Below, piece by piece: positions 29,688 through 41,322 of a stretch of 64,000 nt of DNA. The stretch comes from Echria macrotheca (Eukaryota > Ascomycota > Sordariomycetes > Sordariales > Schizotheciaceae): NCBI GenBank assembly GCA_030411725.1, contig MU839827.1:4781027-4845026 (forward strand), written 5' to 3'. Position numbers and translations under genes: made by a program. Numbering within the stretch: the stretch's first letter is position 1; every line of letters begins with the position of its first letter. Under the pieces are notes generated by a model. It did not search any database and was not told the DNA's origin. It was given only the letters and a program-made list of their open reading frames with translations.

Positions 29688-30381
29688 GTTGGAGAGAGAT
29701 TTGGTAGAGTTTGATTTTTGAGGTGGTCATCAGGGAAATTACGGATATCGCGTCACGGACGCGTTTGGTGTCACGGGTGGCAACCCAAACACCGCGAAGT
29801 CATTGCACTATGCCTATTTTGGCAAGGTGATGCCCTCCAAAAGAAAGCACTCAGCAGCTCTTGGAACCTGTCAGGCCAGGCAGGAGCACCCAGTCAAAAT
29901 GGAAGGTGCGCAAGGACCCACAGGCACTATTTAGCCAGCTCTCAGGGCCCATCCTCTCTTCACCAAAACAAGCATCTTTACCCTAGTCTTTCAAACCCCT
30001 GAGTCGCATCGACTTCAATCGTTGCTGTTGGCGCACTAAACCCTCAAATTTCCCAAACTCGTGAAACCATCACGTATTTCTGCGGAAATTATGCGGCTCT
30101 TGAAGCAAGGCACCTACAGGTGCATAACACCAGCACCAATCGTCGCGATCGCCGCTGTTCGGATCGAGTTCGGCGCATTACCGGCCGACTATAGCATGCA
30201 GCGCCGTCTCCGTATCGGCCGATAGAATCTAAACCGCAGAACCTGACAAGCAGCCCCAATTTGCCTAATGTTCATCTTACACCTTGAATCGACTCTCCCG
30301 AGTACATGTAAATCTAGAGATCGTCCCTACTCCCGAGCCGCAACCCCAATCGCCAACCTATACAAACGACTTTTGGTCAAC
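29688..30381. other. Intergenic between divergent loci
   Basis: About 700 bp with no supported gene. It separates the zinc-knuckle-like gene from the HET pseudogene. Confidence 0.45.
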
Positions 30382-31678
30382 ATGTGGCTTATTCGCGTGT
30401 CGGATTACACCCTGCATGAATTCTTGCCTGGCAAGATCCCAGAGTATGCCATCCTCTCCCACACCTGGGGCTCCGATGAGGTCTCGTTCCGAGACATGGA
30501 CGAGCGACCGCGGGCGGCGCGGAAGAAGCTCGGCTTTTGCAAGATCAAAGGCTGTTGTAAGCGCGCGGCGGCCGACGGACACAATGGGCATGGGTGGATT
30601 CTTGCTGCATCGACAAGCGGAGCAGCGCCGAGCTTTCGGAAGCCATCAACTCCATGTTTGAGTGGTACCACAAGGCCGAGGTCTGCTACATCTACCTGGA
30701 GGACGTGTCGGACCGAGGTCTGTCGCTCTACCACGACGAAGACGAGTTTTCCAAGAGCCGCTGGTTCACGCGTGGATGGACCCTCCAGGAGCTAATCGCA
30801 CCGAACTTCAAGCTTTTCTTTTCTGCACCTGGATGCTGCTTGGAAAGTCAGGCTGCTCCGACCTTCTATTGGGCCTTGACGACGGCGGAACGAACACTCC
30901 CGATTTGGGCCCCAAGGTTAGCAGGATCACAGGTATTCCCGAAAACCTGCAAAGGCTTCATCCCTCCACCCGTTCAATCACAAAGCGACTGAGTCCGTAC
31001 TCGATTGCGCAGCGATTGTCTTGGGCTGCCAAAAGGGTCACCAGCAGACCTGAGGACGCCGCATACTGCCTCATGGGCTTATTCGATGTCCATATGCCGA
31101 TTATCTACGGCGAGGGTCTCGAAAAGGCCTTCAGGAGGCTGCAGTTGGAGTTTGTGAATTCGTCGGCAGACGAGACTCTCTTTGCGTGGCAGGAAATAGG
31201 GGACGGCGATCAGGGGTTGATGCTTGATGTGATTTCGCGCTTGCCGATACATTTCCAACACGCGAGCAGGATTACTCGAGACTTCAGCAGGACTGTTAGA
31301 CACTATCAGATGACAAACATTGGTCTCTCCATCAACACACCCTTGGTCGACCCCAGGACCGACAGCGAAGCGGACCTTTCTCGGTGCACTGAGGTAGTTA
31401 TGCCTCTTGCCGCTCAAGAGGCGACCTTCAGTCTGGATGGAACCTCTCGAACCCCTCACTTTATTTTTAAGAGCTTGGGCATATTCCTCGTCAAGTTGGG
31501 CGGTTATGGCCGAAAGGACGAGCTGTTCTTCACGCGAATTGGCAGGGAGATGTACTCGCCTCCGTTGAACCGATGGCCGCCTTTCAGTCAGCATTACGAT
31601 ATAAATGTCGTAAATAACGCAGCAAAACGCTTAGAGCCGCACTGCCCAAAAATATGGTTGGGGGGCGCACTCGGGTGA
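30382..31678 (+). pseudogene. Frameshifted HET-domain gene
   Basis: HET blocks occur in order but in three frames. The first frame (from 30382) has MWLIRVSDYTLHEF and YAILSHTWG. The second (from about 30585) has WVDSCCIDKRSSAELSEAINSMFEWY and FTRGWTLQELIAP. The third (from about 30830) has MLLGKSG, SIAQRLSWAAKRVTSRPEDAAYCLMGLF and IIYGEGLEKAF. The shifts are near 30575-30590 and near 30820-30830. No intron of credible size explains either. The gene is of the same subgroup as the HET at 14598. It is either a recent pseudogene or carries two sequencing errors; the last 100 or so residues are not recognisable. Confidence 0.75.
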
Positions 31679-31749
31679 TTTGTAAGGAACACATGGGTAG
31701 CTAGGTACCTAGAAAAAGACGAAGATGTGAAAATACCAAGACATACAAT

Positions 31750-32907
31750 TCAAGCATTCTTCTTCTCCTGATCCCTTTGCCAGACCTCTCTCATCCTCAG
31801 CATCTGTACTGCTGCCCCGGCGGGTCCCGCAACCACACTCCACCATCCAATCCGTCCCGCCAGCCTCACCCAAGCCCCCCATCCCTGCTCTCCATATCCA
31901 GCGGAACGTAGCAGGGAAATCGACCATATCAGCATGCCCGCTGACCCAAGGATCTGATCCCACTTGAAGAAGTCAGACGTGATGAGCGCTAGCCTGGGCT
32001 TCGCGGTTAACGGGGACGAGAACGGTCTGGGGAGGAAAACGGAGCGAAAGCTGCCGATCTCGGGGTCATGCATCCAGCTGGGAAGTATCGGGAAACCGGT
32101 TTTGGAGGCGAGGATAGTGGTGTACACAGCCAGCTGGGTGGCCGCCGCGAGGATGTATGCCCCCTTGTAGACGCGGGTGATGAGCGCGGTATCCCTTTTC
32201 TCTTTCTCTTTCTGAGGCTCCTCCCCAGATAGCCCCTTCCCTCCCCCGAAAACCCTCGCAGCAACAATCTGCCCAAGCACCACATACCCCGGAAACTCCT
32301 GCCACAGCGCCAACAACCACTGATGCCTCGCACTCTCAACCGGCAGCGCCCCCAGCACGGTCAACCCGACATACACCACCGCGGCGCCCACCATCCCCGC
32401 CACACCAAACCGCTCCCTCCTCCTTAACGACCCCCTCTCCCTCGAATCCACAAATCCCAAATCCAGAATACAATAAACAGGCATCAAAGTCCCATACCCA
32501 AACATCTGCACCAGCCCACCCCACACAACCGCACTCTTCCACCACCTCTTCCTCCCACTCCCCGAAGTCCGACTCCCTTCAACCATCAAAACAGCAAACC
32601 AAGGAACAAGCTGCCCAGCAAACTGGACCATATAAACCGACAACGCCGGAACCCTCCCGTCCCCGACATGCGCAAAAATGAAGTTGGACGTGGTCATGAG
32701 GATGTCGAATGCGGTAAAGCCGGTGTACCATGTCCGAAGGGGGGTGGTCGTCTCTGGGATGAGCGGGGACGAAGAGGCGAGGGTGGTGTGGAGGAGGGAT
32801 TGGAAGCCGTTTTGGATTTGGGTGAGGACCATTTTGTGGAGGGAGAGGGGGAGGATTGTGATTAAGAGAGCGAGGGCGGGATATTTGGATGGGTTGGGGT
32901 TGGCCAT
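31750..32907 (-). CDS. Multi-pass membrane protein, 385 aa, unknown function
   Basis: The frame is open from 33174, but the first plausible start is the ATG at 32907 (context AACAATGGCC). The protein has about eight hydrophobic segments: near residues 10-25, 55-75, 85-105, 120-145, 160-180, 200-220, 250-275 and 310-345. A charged loop (KEKEKRD) lies in the middle. No enzyme motif is evident and I do not recognise the family, though the pattern resembles uncharacterised fungal integral membrane proteins. The tail is short and basic-acidic (RDQEKKNA). Confidence 0.75.
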   Translation of the reverse strand: MANPNPSKYPALALLITILPLSLHKMVLTQIQNGFQSLLHTTLASSSPLIPETTTPLRTWYTGFTAFDILMTTSNFIFAHVGDGRVPALSVYMVQFAGQLVPWFAVLMVEGSRTSGSGRKRWWKSAVVWGGLVQMFGYGTLMPVYCILDLGFVDSRERGSLRRRERFGVAGMVGAAVVYVGLTVLGALPVESARHQWLLALWQEFPGYVVLGQIVAARVFGGGKGLSGEEPQKEKEKRDTALITRVYKGAYILAAATQLAVYTTILASKTGFPILPSWMHDPEIGSFRSVFLPRPFSSPLTAKPRLALITSDFFKWDQILGSAGMLIWSISLLRSAGYGEQGWGAWVRLAGRIGWWSVVAGPAGAAVQMLRMREVWQRDQEKKNA

Positions 32908-33552
32908 TGTTGTGCTTTTGTCTCCAGTCGTCTGGTGGCTTGTTTTGGTTTTTGGTGGTCCAGGTTGTGTGGAGGGGAGAGCTGAATGTTTGAACGTTGA
33001 GTCTGGGGAGGTGACGTGTCGGGAAGTTGATGAGGTTGAGAAGATTTTGACACAACCTGAAATTTGATGTTGGGTGTGTGGTTGGTTCCATTGACAGGGG
33101 TCCAAGTGTGCCTCGGACGCAAAAACACGGCCTCTGATTGGTGGACCCGTCCGAGGACGCCCTGAAGGATTCAAGGATCCGGTTCGACGCTTTGTGTCCG
33201 CGGAATACGCCCCTAGCGACAGACAGAGTCAACCACGGATTTGGAAGATCAGAAGGAGGATCCCAAGCCCAGAAACAAACATTCTACATCTTGTAGTTTT
33301 ACTCAGTTGGGACCGAACCATGCTTAGTCCAACAGTTAAGTACGCTAAAATGAATTGAGGAGTAGCTCTTTTAATAAGGCGATTTCTGTTGAGATTTTCT
33401 CTATCAATACCCGTAGTTTACCAAGTATGTAGCTAGGTTTTTATCACTCATCAAGAGACGGTGCAGATGTGGTGACTGTTTTGGTTCGAGACTAATATCT
33501 ACACGCTACCGCAATACCACAGCCGAACCTAATAGTTCTAGGCTACCCAGAC
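32908..33552. other. Intergenic, nothing recognised
   Basis: About 640 bp containing the 5' region of the membrane protein gene and the 3' flank of the AA16 gene. No gene is supported. Confidence 0.45.
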
Positions 33553-34225
33553 TTAGTGACGCCTCCTATCCCTTGGCGAAGCACGACGGAGACGCGCAGG
33601 AGTTGCCGCAGGGACGGTAAAGTCAATGCAAGACTCGTACGTCTGGCCCAGGCCCCACCAGTACCATTGGATGACCTATCTTTTTGTTAGATTTGTTTTC
33701 TTGATGAGAGGAAAAGAAACATACACAGTCGCCAGCCGTGGTGCACTTCCCACCCAGCTCCGGAACGGTAACGCTAAACTTGGTCTGGTCGCTCGGCGGA
33801 TTCGTCGAGGCCGCATAGTTATCGGCCCACGAGATGAGCGGCTTCCCGATGACAGCATTGGCCTTGGTATCGACCACGCTGACGTTGGCGTGGCCCTTGT
33901 GGGCGATGCGGATCCAGACCTCCATGTCGACCTTGTCGCCGGGCTTGTACTTTTGCACGTGCGCGCTGTTGTCGGCGAACTGGTAGCCCCTGCAGAGATA
34001 CAGGTTGCACTTGGCCGCGTCGTAGCCGTCCGTCAGCCCGCGCGGGTTCGCCCGCATCAGCGCCTCCGGGTACGACGTGTTGTCGGCCTTGTAAAAGGTC
34101 ACCATGGTCTTGCCGCATACCGCCTGCGTCGCGTCGCCCGGCTGCCGTGTCGCCGGTTTCTGGACCAGGCCGTGGGCGGCGACCTGCGTGGCGGCTGCCA
34201 GGAGCGAAAGGACCGAGAACTTCAT
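33553..34225 (-). CDS. Lytic polysaccharide monooxygenase, AA16-like, 207 aa
   Basis: Two exons, 34225-33725 and 33675-33553, with a 49-nt intron (GTATGT...GATAG, phase 0). A signal peptide of about 17 residues ends AA, so the mature protein begins with His (HGLVQKPATRQPG), the N-terminal half of a copper histidine brace. The second His is in IAHKGHANVSVVD. Further marks are AKCNLYLCRGYQFADN and, across the intron, DC-VIQWYWWGLGQTYESCIDF. These features match the AA16 family as I know it; a related LPMO family is the alternative. The enzyme would cleave polysaccharide oxidatively outside the cell. There is no CBM. TATAAAG lies at 34322-34316 on the minus strand, 91 bp upstream, and a CTGGGG (CreA-like) site at 34289-34294 is a weak hint of carbon repression. 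Confidence 0.85.
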
Positions 34226-34891
34226 CTTGAAAAAAACAATCTAGAATAATTTTTTGTTGTTTTTGTGGCTGTTAGCCCCCCCTGGACCCTGGGGTTTAGG
34301 ACCACACACGCTCCCCTTTATACCGTCCAATACGCGCCGGCGTATTTAGACTCGCCGTTATCCCCACGGTATATCCCACAAGCGGCCGGGTGTTTTTGGA
34401 TAATACAGAAAGTTTGCTTACGGCGACCAATCACCGGCCGCCCCGGGCCGTGGCCAATATGTCTGCTTTGTATATAGCGGAACATTGGTCGACAGGTCCC
34501 TGCTTTCGGATTGCTGGGAATTGGTGTGCCCGGGACTTGGTAGGCGGGGTCTTGTTTGCGTTGGAGATGTTTCCACTCTCGGCTGCTTACAAAAAGCTTA
34601 CCTTGCATGCGTTGATTCTTGGAGTGTTTGTGTCGCAAACGCAGTGTTGATGATGGATTAAATTTGCTTAGTCTCGAATAGCTGGACAATGGAATTATTG
34701 ATTGTTCCTGCTTCTGCCCCTGAATTTGAGTTTCGTACACGATTTCTTCTCTAGTTTCCAAAGGGACCAAATAATATAGGTGACACTAGTATTTACGGCA
34801 GATGGAGCGCCCTGATTCCGCATGTTTTGTCTACCTAGATACATGTAGCGTCTATCCTTCCCACTGCCCTTTTTGCCTGCCTGACACCAAT
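34226..34891. other. Spacer between AA8 and AA16 genes (AA16 promoter)
   Basis: About 670 bp holding the AA16 promoter (TATA at 34316-34322) and the AA8 3' flank. No gene is supported. Confidence 0.5.
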
Positions 34892-35581
34892 TTAAGCAGA
34901 CTTGGTGAGCTTAGTGATGGCGGCGGTGAAGTTGGCAATCTTGGCGCCCGCGAGGTCGACCGAGAACTGCTTGTGGGCGTTGTGGATGCCGAAGCGGCTG
35001 TCGACCTTGGTCGGGTCCGCCGGGGCCGTGTTCGACTGGGCGTAGGCGAACGTGGCCGCGCCCGTGGGGTCCAGCTTGGTGGTGCCCCAGGAGCTGGCGC
35101 CCTTGCCGACGGCCGTGACGTACCAGTGCGTCGAGTTGGAGCCCGAGCTCGAGAGAACGGTCCAGGTGGTGTCGGTCGAGACCGTGGGGTAGGTGCGGGC
35201 GCTGGTTTGATTTTGTTAGATCCCATTCTTTTCTCCTGATAAGAGGAATGAAACGTACCTCGCCTTGCGCGGCGACACAATGCCGCCGTTGGCGTTGGTC
35301 CAGGCAACGGCCAGGGGGTTGTTGGTCATGCTGCCGCCAAAGGCAACACCAGCCCAGCCGACCGTCTTGGGCGCCGTGATCTTGAGCAGGATATCAAAGC
35401 TGCCGGCCGTGGCGGTGTCGGGGATGGCAAATGCAAAGGCCGTCTTGTCGGTGCTCTGGAACTCCTGGAAGCACAAATCGCCGTCGCACGACTTCACCGT
35501 GGCAGCCCGGGGCGCCAGGGGCGAGGCGAGGGCGATGTTGCCCAGAGCCAAGGCGGTAGCCGCAAGCTGGAGGAGACCCAT
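34892..35581 (-). CDS. Secreted stand-alone cytochrome domain (AA8, CDH-type cytochrome b), 210 aa
   Basis: Two exons, 35581-35259 and 35201-34892, with a 57-nt intron (GTACGT...CCAG, phase 2). A signal peptide of about 19-20 residues ends ALA. The AA8 fold is indicated by SCDGDLCFQEF, then GWAGVAFGGSMTNNPLAVAW and FGIHNAHKQFSVDLAG. The Met in GGSM and a His in GIHNAH correspond to the Met/His heme ligands of cellobiose dehydrogenase cytochrome. No FAD dehydrogenase domain, membrane anchor or CBM follows, so it is a one-domain electron carrier. It lies 667 bp upstream of the AA16 LPMO on the same strand. TATATAT at about 35681-35687 is 100 bp upstream of the start. Confidence 0.82.
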
Positions 35582-37854
35582 TTTGTTTGGTGGCAGTGGA
35601 CTGAGACGGCAGAAATTCGATGACGAGTGGAGGAAGCACTACTAGACTCGCTCGCCGTCCCGGTTGCGAGGACCGTCCCATATATATCTCCGCTGGCGCT
35701 ACGGACTGGCCCATGAAGGCCCAGATGAGCGTGCTTTACCCGCCGTCGTCTACGGTCCCGGCTGTATGTATCTCCACCGGGTCCTGATCGGGTGCTACGT
35801 GCTACTATTTCGGTAGACTACGGCTGAAACTATCCTCTATACTATACCTCTATGGCCAATGGCCTGCTCCGTGTTTCTGCTGATCGGCGTCGGAGGTTAG
35901 CCTTCCCCTCAGATTTCCAGGGCACGGGATATACTGTGTACCAGAAACGCAGCAATTTGCGCGCCGCATACACGATTGGTTACTGCGCTGGCCGAGCAGG
36001 GGAGCGGACGTGCGGCTCCGGCTCTCATGCAAGGGGTACTGCTCCGGATGAATTTCCCGAGGGCGGGGCCGACAGACGATGCCCAATATCAGGACGCTAT
36101 TATATACCGTCTGGAAATTCCGCCGCGGTTAGCCACATAGAAGCTTAACTGCCCTGAAAGGACGCGGTTGCAGGCTAAATGACGCGGGCGTCGTGGGGTG
36201 GAGGGCGGGACCTTGGCGCTGCCGTGTCGACGGTTGACGAAATCGACGGACATCCGAGATGGATATTAGGGAGCCAATGGCGCCCGAGTGATTTTCAATC
36301 GTTTTCGATGCGAGCTTCGGCTATTGCCTGCGATGCCGTCCCCGCTCGGTACTACGCTTGCCCAGGCCCGCGACGCGCCGCAATCCCGTCCCAGGTATGG
36401 GCAGGCCCGAACTTTGTTGGTTGCGCCAAGATTCGATGACCGGGAGGGCGGGATCTTGTTTCTATGACAAGATATTCTGGAAATAAGCTGTGAAACGGGT
36501 TGTGGCTGGGCGACTATAAAGGGATTGTAAGAGAATTCTGAGAAAGAGCAGGCCGGAAGCAGTGTTGAACCAAACCGTCGTTTTCAGGAGCGGACCGCTG
36601 TCTTAAATACAGCGTTCGACGACCTGGAAGCCTTCCGGGAATATTCTTTGCATAGGGCCAAGCCGCTCAAGGATAGAGCTGCTCATGATCTCCAGTGATA
36701 TTTCCAGAAGAGAATGCCAAGGTATTGTTGAGATCAGAAGCAATCGACACCAGCTTCAGTCGGCAAGGAATTGTGGCATTCGACCGCTATCGCAAACACT
36801 GCCGGGTACAACTGTTGAGCCATGAACGGGACATCGGCTACCGGGCGCAACTGCATGCGGTGGAGTGTCAAGGATACCGAGAACGAGACTGGCGAGCTCG
36901 AGACCGGCTGCGGGCTTTGTCATCACAGTCGCAATGAGGAGAAGAGATGTAGAGGTATAGCCGGTAAGTAAGTTGGCTGCTACGTTACGTTAAAACAGCA
37001 TGATGGGATAACCACTGAGAAACACGTGCACCTAGCGTTATCGAGTGCTTTCGCGAAGTCGTTGCGTAACTCAAAACAATAGGTACCCAGAGGTAAGATG
37101 TTCGAGAACTGCAGCTGAGTCGGATCGCTGCATAGATATACCGGTATGATACTCTTGGTGAACTTGGGTGTGAAGAAGTGCAGGTAAAGATGCCTGTTTG
37201 GAAGAAGAGAGGATGAGCCCCGAGGACTGGCTAAATACAAGTGCTTACGGTCCCTGCGCTCCTGCTATCCTGAGGTGGTGCTGCTTCCCAGCCTAACAGG
37301 TGTAATGACGTTGTCCATGTACATGTACCTAGCAGAGAAATTGTCGACGAGAGAAAAGAGAAAAAGAGCTCCAACATCGAATAGGGAGTCATCGATATCC
37401 TTACAACTGTTACAAAGCCTCAGCTACAACTACAAAGACATACCTGACTCGAAATAGAACCGGCATAGCATTGTAAAGTGAACAAGGCATTTTGTCGCTT
37501 GCGCGCCACGCGGGCCACTCACAAAGCCATCCCGCGCTCGCCACCCACAAATCGGAGAGTCGGAGTCAAACAGGCCCCTCTCAGCCAATCATGTGGCCCA
37601 GAAACACCGCCTCGATGATCCCGCCACCGACGACGATTGTCATCCAGTCAATGGGATGGTCTTGGAGGGTCGGCGCCAGTTGGATCGGGGCTTGTTTCAG
37701 CATGTTTGGTCGATCTGATCTTTTAAAGATGGGATTTCCTTGCAACAATCCTCCATGACCATGCTTCCACTTTTTTGCCATTTCTGTTCTGCCCGTGACG
37801 TTGCTCTTCTCTTTCTCTTTCTTTGTTGTTTTCCGCGATTTTTGATGCGGCAAA
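35582..37854. other. Intergenic, 2.3 kb, nothing recognised
   Basis: Several short frames exist but none has motif support, and I see no intron-joined gene. The first 150 bp are the AA8 promoter. A CT-rich run (CTCTTTCTCTTTCTTTG) at about 37807-37823 precedes the next gene. Confidence 0.45.
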
Positions 37855-38812
37855 ATGTTTAGCCCGGCGAATTGCAGCGATATACCTACCACAGTCCCTA
37901 GCGATGCGGGCATCGCCGGGGCAGGTGTAAGTATTTCGACGGTAGGAAGGCGAAGGTGCTGATGAGCAAAACTAGGTCCTCCTCTCGTCAGCGATCACGG
38001 CCTTCACAGCCCTCCTCCTGTCCGCCAGCTTGATAATCCAGGAATTTTCGAGGAAAAGATCATCGCCGAGCGTTATCCGGCGCAAACTGCTCTCGTCATA
38101 CTCGGATCAGCAGATCCTCGTGGGCATCGGCATCCAGTCGGTCGGGCTGATCCAGTCGGCGACGCTCATCCCCTACCATTTCTTCCTGATCTGGATGCTG
38201 TCGCTGCTCAGTATGGCGACGCACAACGCGGCGCTGCTGACGCTGGTACACGACTTCCAGCGCGACTGGGTCCTGCGGTGGATGCGCCAGGCCCTCATGT
38301 TTGTCAACCTCGCCCTGTCGTGCACCTATGGTGTCTTCGTGCTCGAGTCCAAGATCCACGGCCTGCCGCCGACACTGCCGATTGGGTGCGTCTGGGCCGA
38401 CACAAACAACAAAACATCGAACGTCGGGGGGATCGACTATGTCGGAACCATCGTCACCGTTGCCGGAAATTGCGTAATCTTTGGGCTCGCGACCTGGTAC
38501 CTGCAGAGCCGACGACAGCGTTTCTACAAGGCGGTGCAGCTGGTCGGGCTTGTCCTCATGGCGGCTATCGCCATCGGGGCCACCACCCGGGCTTATCTGC
38601 TTTCGCAGGCCTTTGGGCAGCCCGACGTGCAGTTGGCCGACGAGGGCGAGAAGAGCTGGAGTTTCGGGCAGCTGTTGTCCATGCTGATGCTGTTCCTGCC
38701 CGTTGTGTCGATTGTCGAGATTATGCGCGGAGAGATTGCGGTAGCGCCGCCGGTCGAGGACGATAGTGATACCCAGGTGTTGATTGGAACGAATGCTGGA
38801 GGAAAATATTAA
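37855..38812 (+). CDS. Seven-helix-like membrane protein, 302 aa, unknown function
   Basis: Two exons, 37855-37926 and 37976-38812. The 49-nt intron starts GTAAGT and ends CTAG, with phase 0, and exon 1 encodes 24 residues with a likely extracellular N terminus (MFSPANCSDIPT). Hydrophobic segments lie near residues 24-42, 68-90, 95-120, 130-150, 180-200, 210-235 and 255-275. The pattern of a short N terminus, about seven helices and a hydrophilic tail resembles uncharacterised ascomycete membrane proteins. No G-protein-coupled receptor signature is clear. No function is assigned. Confidence 0.78.
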
Positions 38813-39788
38813 TGATAGAACAGCTGGTGAATAGAGTCGGTGAATTTGGGTTGTGGAGATCACATTTTTACCTGGGAGCTGTCGATGGAAACGAGTTGGT
38901 GTTCGGATGCGTATCCAGCCTTTGTTCAGGACAGACCGCGCAAACAGACTTCTCGAATTTGCAAATTCACAAGTTCTACGATTTGACAAGAATGCTGGTG
39001 TGTACCTAGGCAGACGCGGCAGTTGACAACTACCGGGCCGGGATGCGGGGTTGCGCCGGCCGGTTGCAACCAGCCCGAGAAGATCCTTTGGTTCCAGTCG
39101 ATCTGTATGTCAGTGAGCGCGACATTGTCTTGTCGATAGCACCAATCTGCGATACCAGAATATTTATCGGCTTACTTCACAGGCAAGATTCGCATTAGGG
39201 GATAGGGAGTTTTTTTTATGCTCGTTCCCCGGCCCGGGGGCAAGAAGATTGCGATTGCTTTCTCCGGCGGCGATGGAAGACCTGCAACTGTCGTATGTGT
39301 TTTTCATCGGGCTGACTTTCTTGGCAAGTGGAATGTGCCTAGCTACATGCGGGGCAGCAATCTACACGACGGCTCGAGGGGTCTTATGCAAGGTTCGACT
39401 CTCTTTTATTGTCAATAGCAACGGCAGTGACAAATCTTGGCTTTTGACTGGCAGCTCGATGAAGCCTAGGGCGTCTCACTGCTCCCCTTGGACGCGACCC
39501 AGAGCAAGATCCAGACAACTAACTGTGGCTACGGTATCTAGCTAAGGTAGGCGCGGTACATGTAGGCAAGCAGCTGCCCCGCGGAAGCAGCCGCAGTTAT
39601 TATGTTGGATCCGCAGTGGCAACGCGCTGCACCTTTTGCAACATTCCTCACTGATCTCACTGATCCCATGTGGTAACCGGATATGTACCCCAGCTTATTA
39701 ACCGACGCGCCAACAGGTTATAAAACAGGCATACAAGATGTCAGACGGCACCGTTGCCCATCGTTCAACCTAGGAAAACTCGCCCATC
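38813..39788. other. Intergenic, nothing recognised
   Basis: About 980 bp. A frame near 39270-39400 could encode one membrane segment (YVFFIGLTFLASGMC) but has no other support. Confidence 0.4.
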
Positions 39789-41322
39789 ATGCTCCAACGG
39801 AGGATTTGGGGGGTGTTGGTGTCGCTTCTCGCGCCCCTAGCCACAGCGGCTAACACAATCGAGCGGGATGTCGCCATCATCGGCGGCGGCGCGTCAGGTT
39901 CGTATGCGGCCATTAGACTTCGGGAGGACTACAACCTGAGCGTTGTAGTCATTGAGAAGGCCACCATGCTGGTAAGTGTTTGCCCACCCGTAGGTATCTC
40001 TTTCGAACACGGTTCACTGACAGATCGTGGCATAGGGCGGCCACGTCAGTACCTGGGTTGATGAGGCCGGTCGGGGATACGAGGCCGGGGTCCAGAACTA
40101 CATCGACATAGGTTACGCCAAGGAATTCTTCGCCCGCATGGGCGTTGAGACTGGACCTCCGGTGCGGGCGAGCGTCGCCCGGGTCGATGTCGACTTTAGC
40201 ACCGGGAAGAAATTAGACGGATCCGCACCGCCGGCGGCCGACGTGCAGGCTGCGCTAGCTCGGTACGAGGCCTTAGCGGAACAATATCTGCCCATCTTGG
40301 AGCCCGGATGGTGGACGTTTCCCGAGCCGGCCGCCATCCCCGCCGACCTACTCCTGCCGTTTCGCAACTTCACCGCCAAGCACAACCTCACTGCTGCGGT
40401 GCCCACAATCTTCTCCATTACCGGATTTGGCGTGGCGGACCTCCTGAGCAGCCCGACACTGTGGGTCATGCGGTCTTTCGGCTACCACATGTGTCGCGTC
40501 ATGCTGCGTAAAGATACCTCATTCGTCCCGAAATCGGGGCGGAACCAGGATCTCTACGATAAAGTCCTTGAGAGTCTCGGGTCGGATGTTCTGTTGTCAA
40601 GCACAGTGTTGAGCTCTGTCCGCTCCCGAGCCGATGGCCCTCAAAGTGGCGTCGAACTCCAAGTCCGCGACGCAGCCGGCAGTGTGAAGCAGATCAAGGC
40701 CAAGCGGATGCTCTTCACCCCGGCCCTGAGCCAGGCCAACACGGCGTCGTTCGACTTCGACATGTTTGAACAGTCAGTCTTTGCCGCGCTGAACTACAGC
40801 ACGTCCTATGTCGGGATCGTGTCCCACCCGTCCTTGCCGGCGAACACTTCGTTCTTCAACGTGCCCGCCAGTGAGCCAGGTAACTCTACAACCGTCCTGC
40901 CCACGGCACCCTTTAGCGCGCGATTCGACAACTACGCCGGCACCCCGTATTACCGTGTCATCGCCGTGGGGAACGCGGACATGGATATTGATGGGGCGAG
41001 GAAGATTGTGAAGGACTCGTTTTGGAAAATGTACTCAACCAGTGCTTTAGCCACAGTGCCACCGAGTACAGGGGACTTGAGCACGCATAGCCCGCTGGTG
41101 CCCCTCAAATTCCACTATTTTAAATCTCACGGGCTGGTTTCGGGCTCAGCGACCCGCGAAGATCTCGAAAAGGGGTTTATCCAGTGGTTGAACCAGCTTC
41201 AGGGGCGGTGGTCGACATGGTACACCGGTGCCACGTGGGGGGTGCATCTCACCACGGATCAATGGGTGTTGACAGACACCGTGTTGGAGAGGCTGGTAGA
41301 CAGTCTGCACGAGGGGGAATAG
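39789..41322 (+). CDS. Secreted FAD-dependent amine-oxidase-like oxidoreductase, 489 aa
   Basis: Two exons, 39789-39971 and 40036-41322. The 64-nt intron (GTAAGT...CATAG) is phase 0. A signal peptide of about 20 residues (ending ATAA) is followed at once by the Rossmann FAD motif AIIGGGASGSYAAIRL and the ribose-binding Glu in VVIEKA. Across the intron the sequence GGHVSTWVDEAGRGYEAGVQNY is typical of flavin amine oxidases. The C terminus ends with WSTWYTGATWGVHLT, matching the second FAD-contact region. The closest group I recall is beta-cyclopiazonate dehydrogenase-like enzymes. The substrate is unknown; secretion is inferred from the leader. Confidence 0.85.

Noticed and set aside
34802..35239. 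145-residue plus frame over the AA8 gene
   Set aside because: Antisense shadow; the opposite strand has a signal peptide, intron and heme-ligand motifs.
39249..39545. Frame with one hydrophobic segment upstream of the FAD oxidase
   Set aside because: Only one possible membrane helix; no homologous motif or reliable start.
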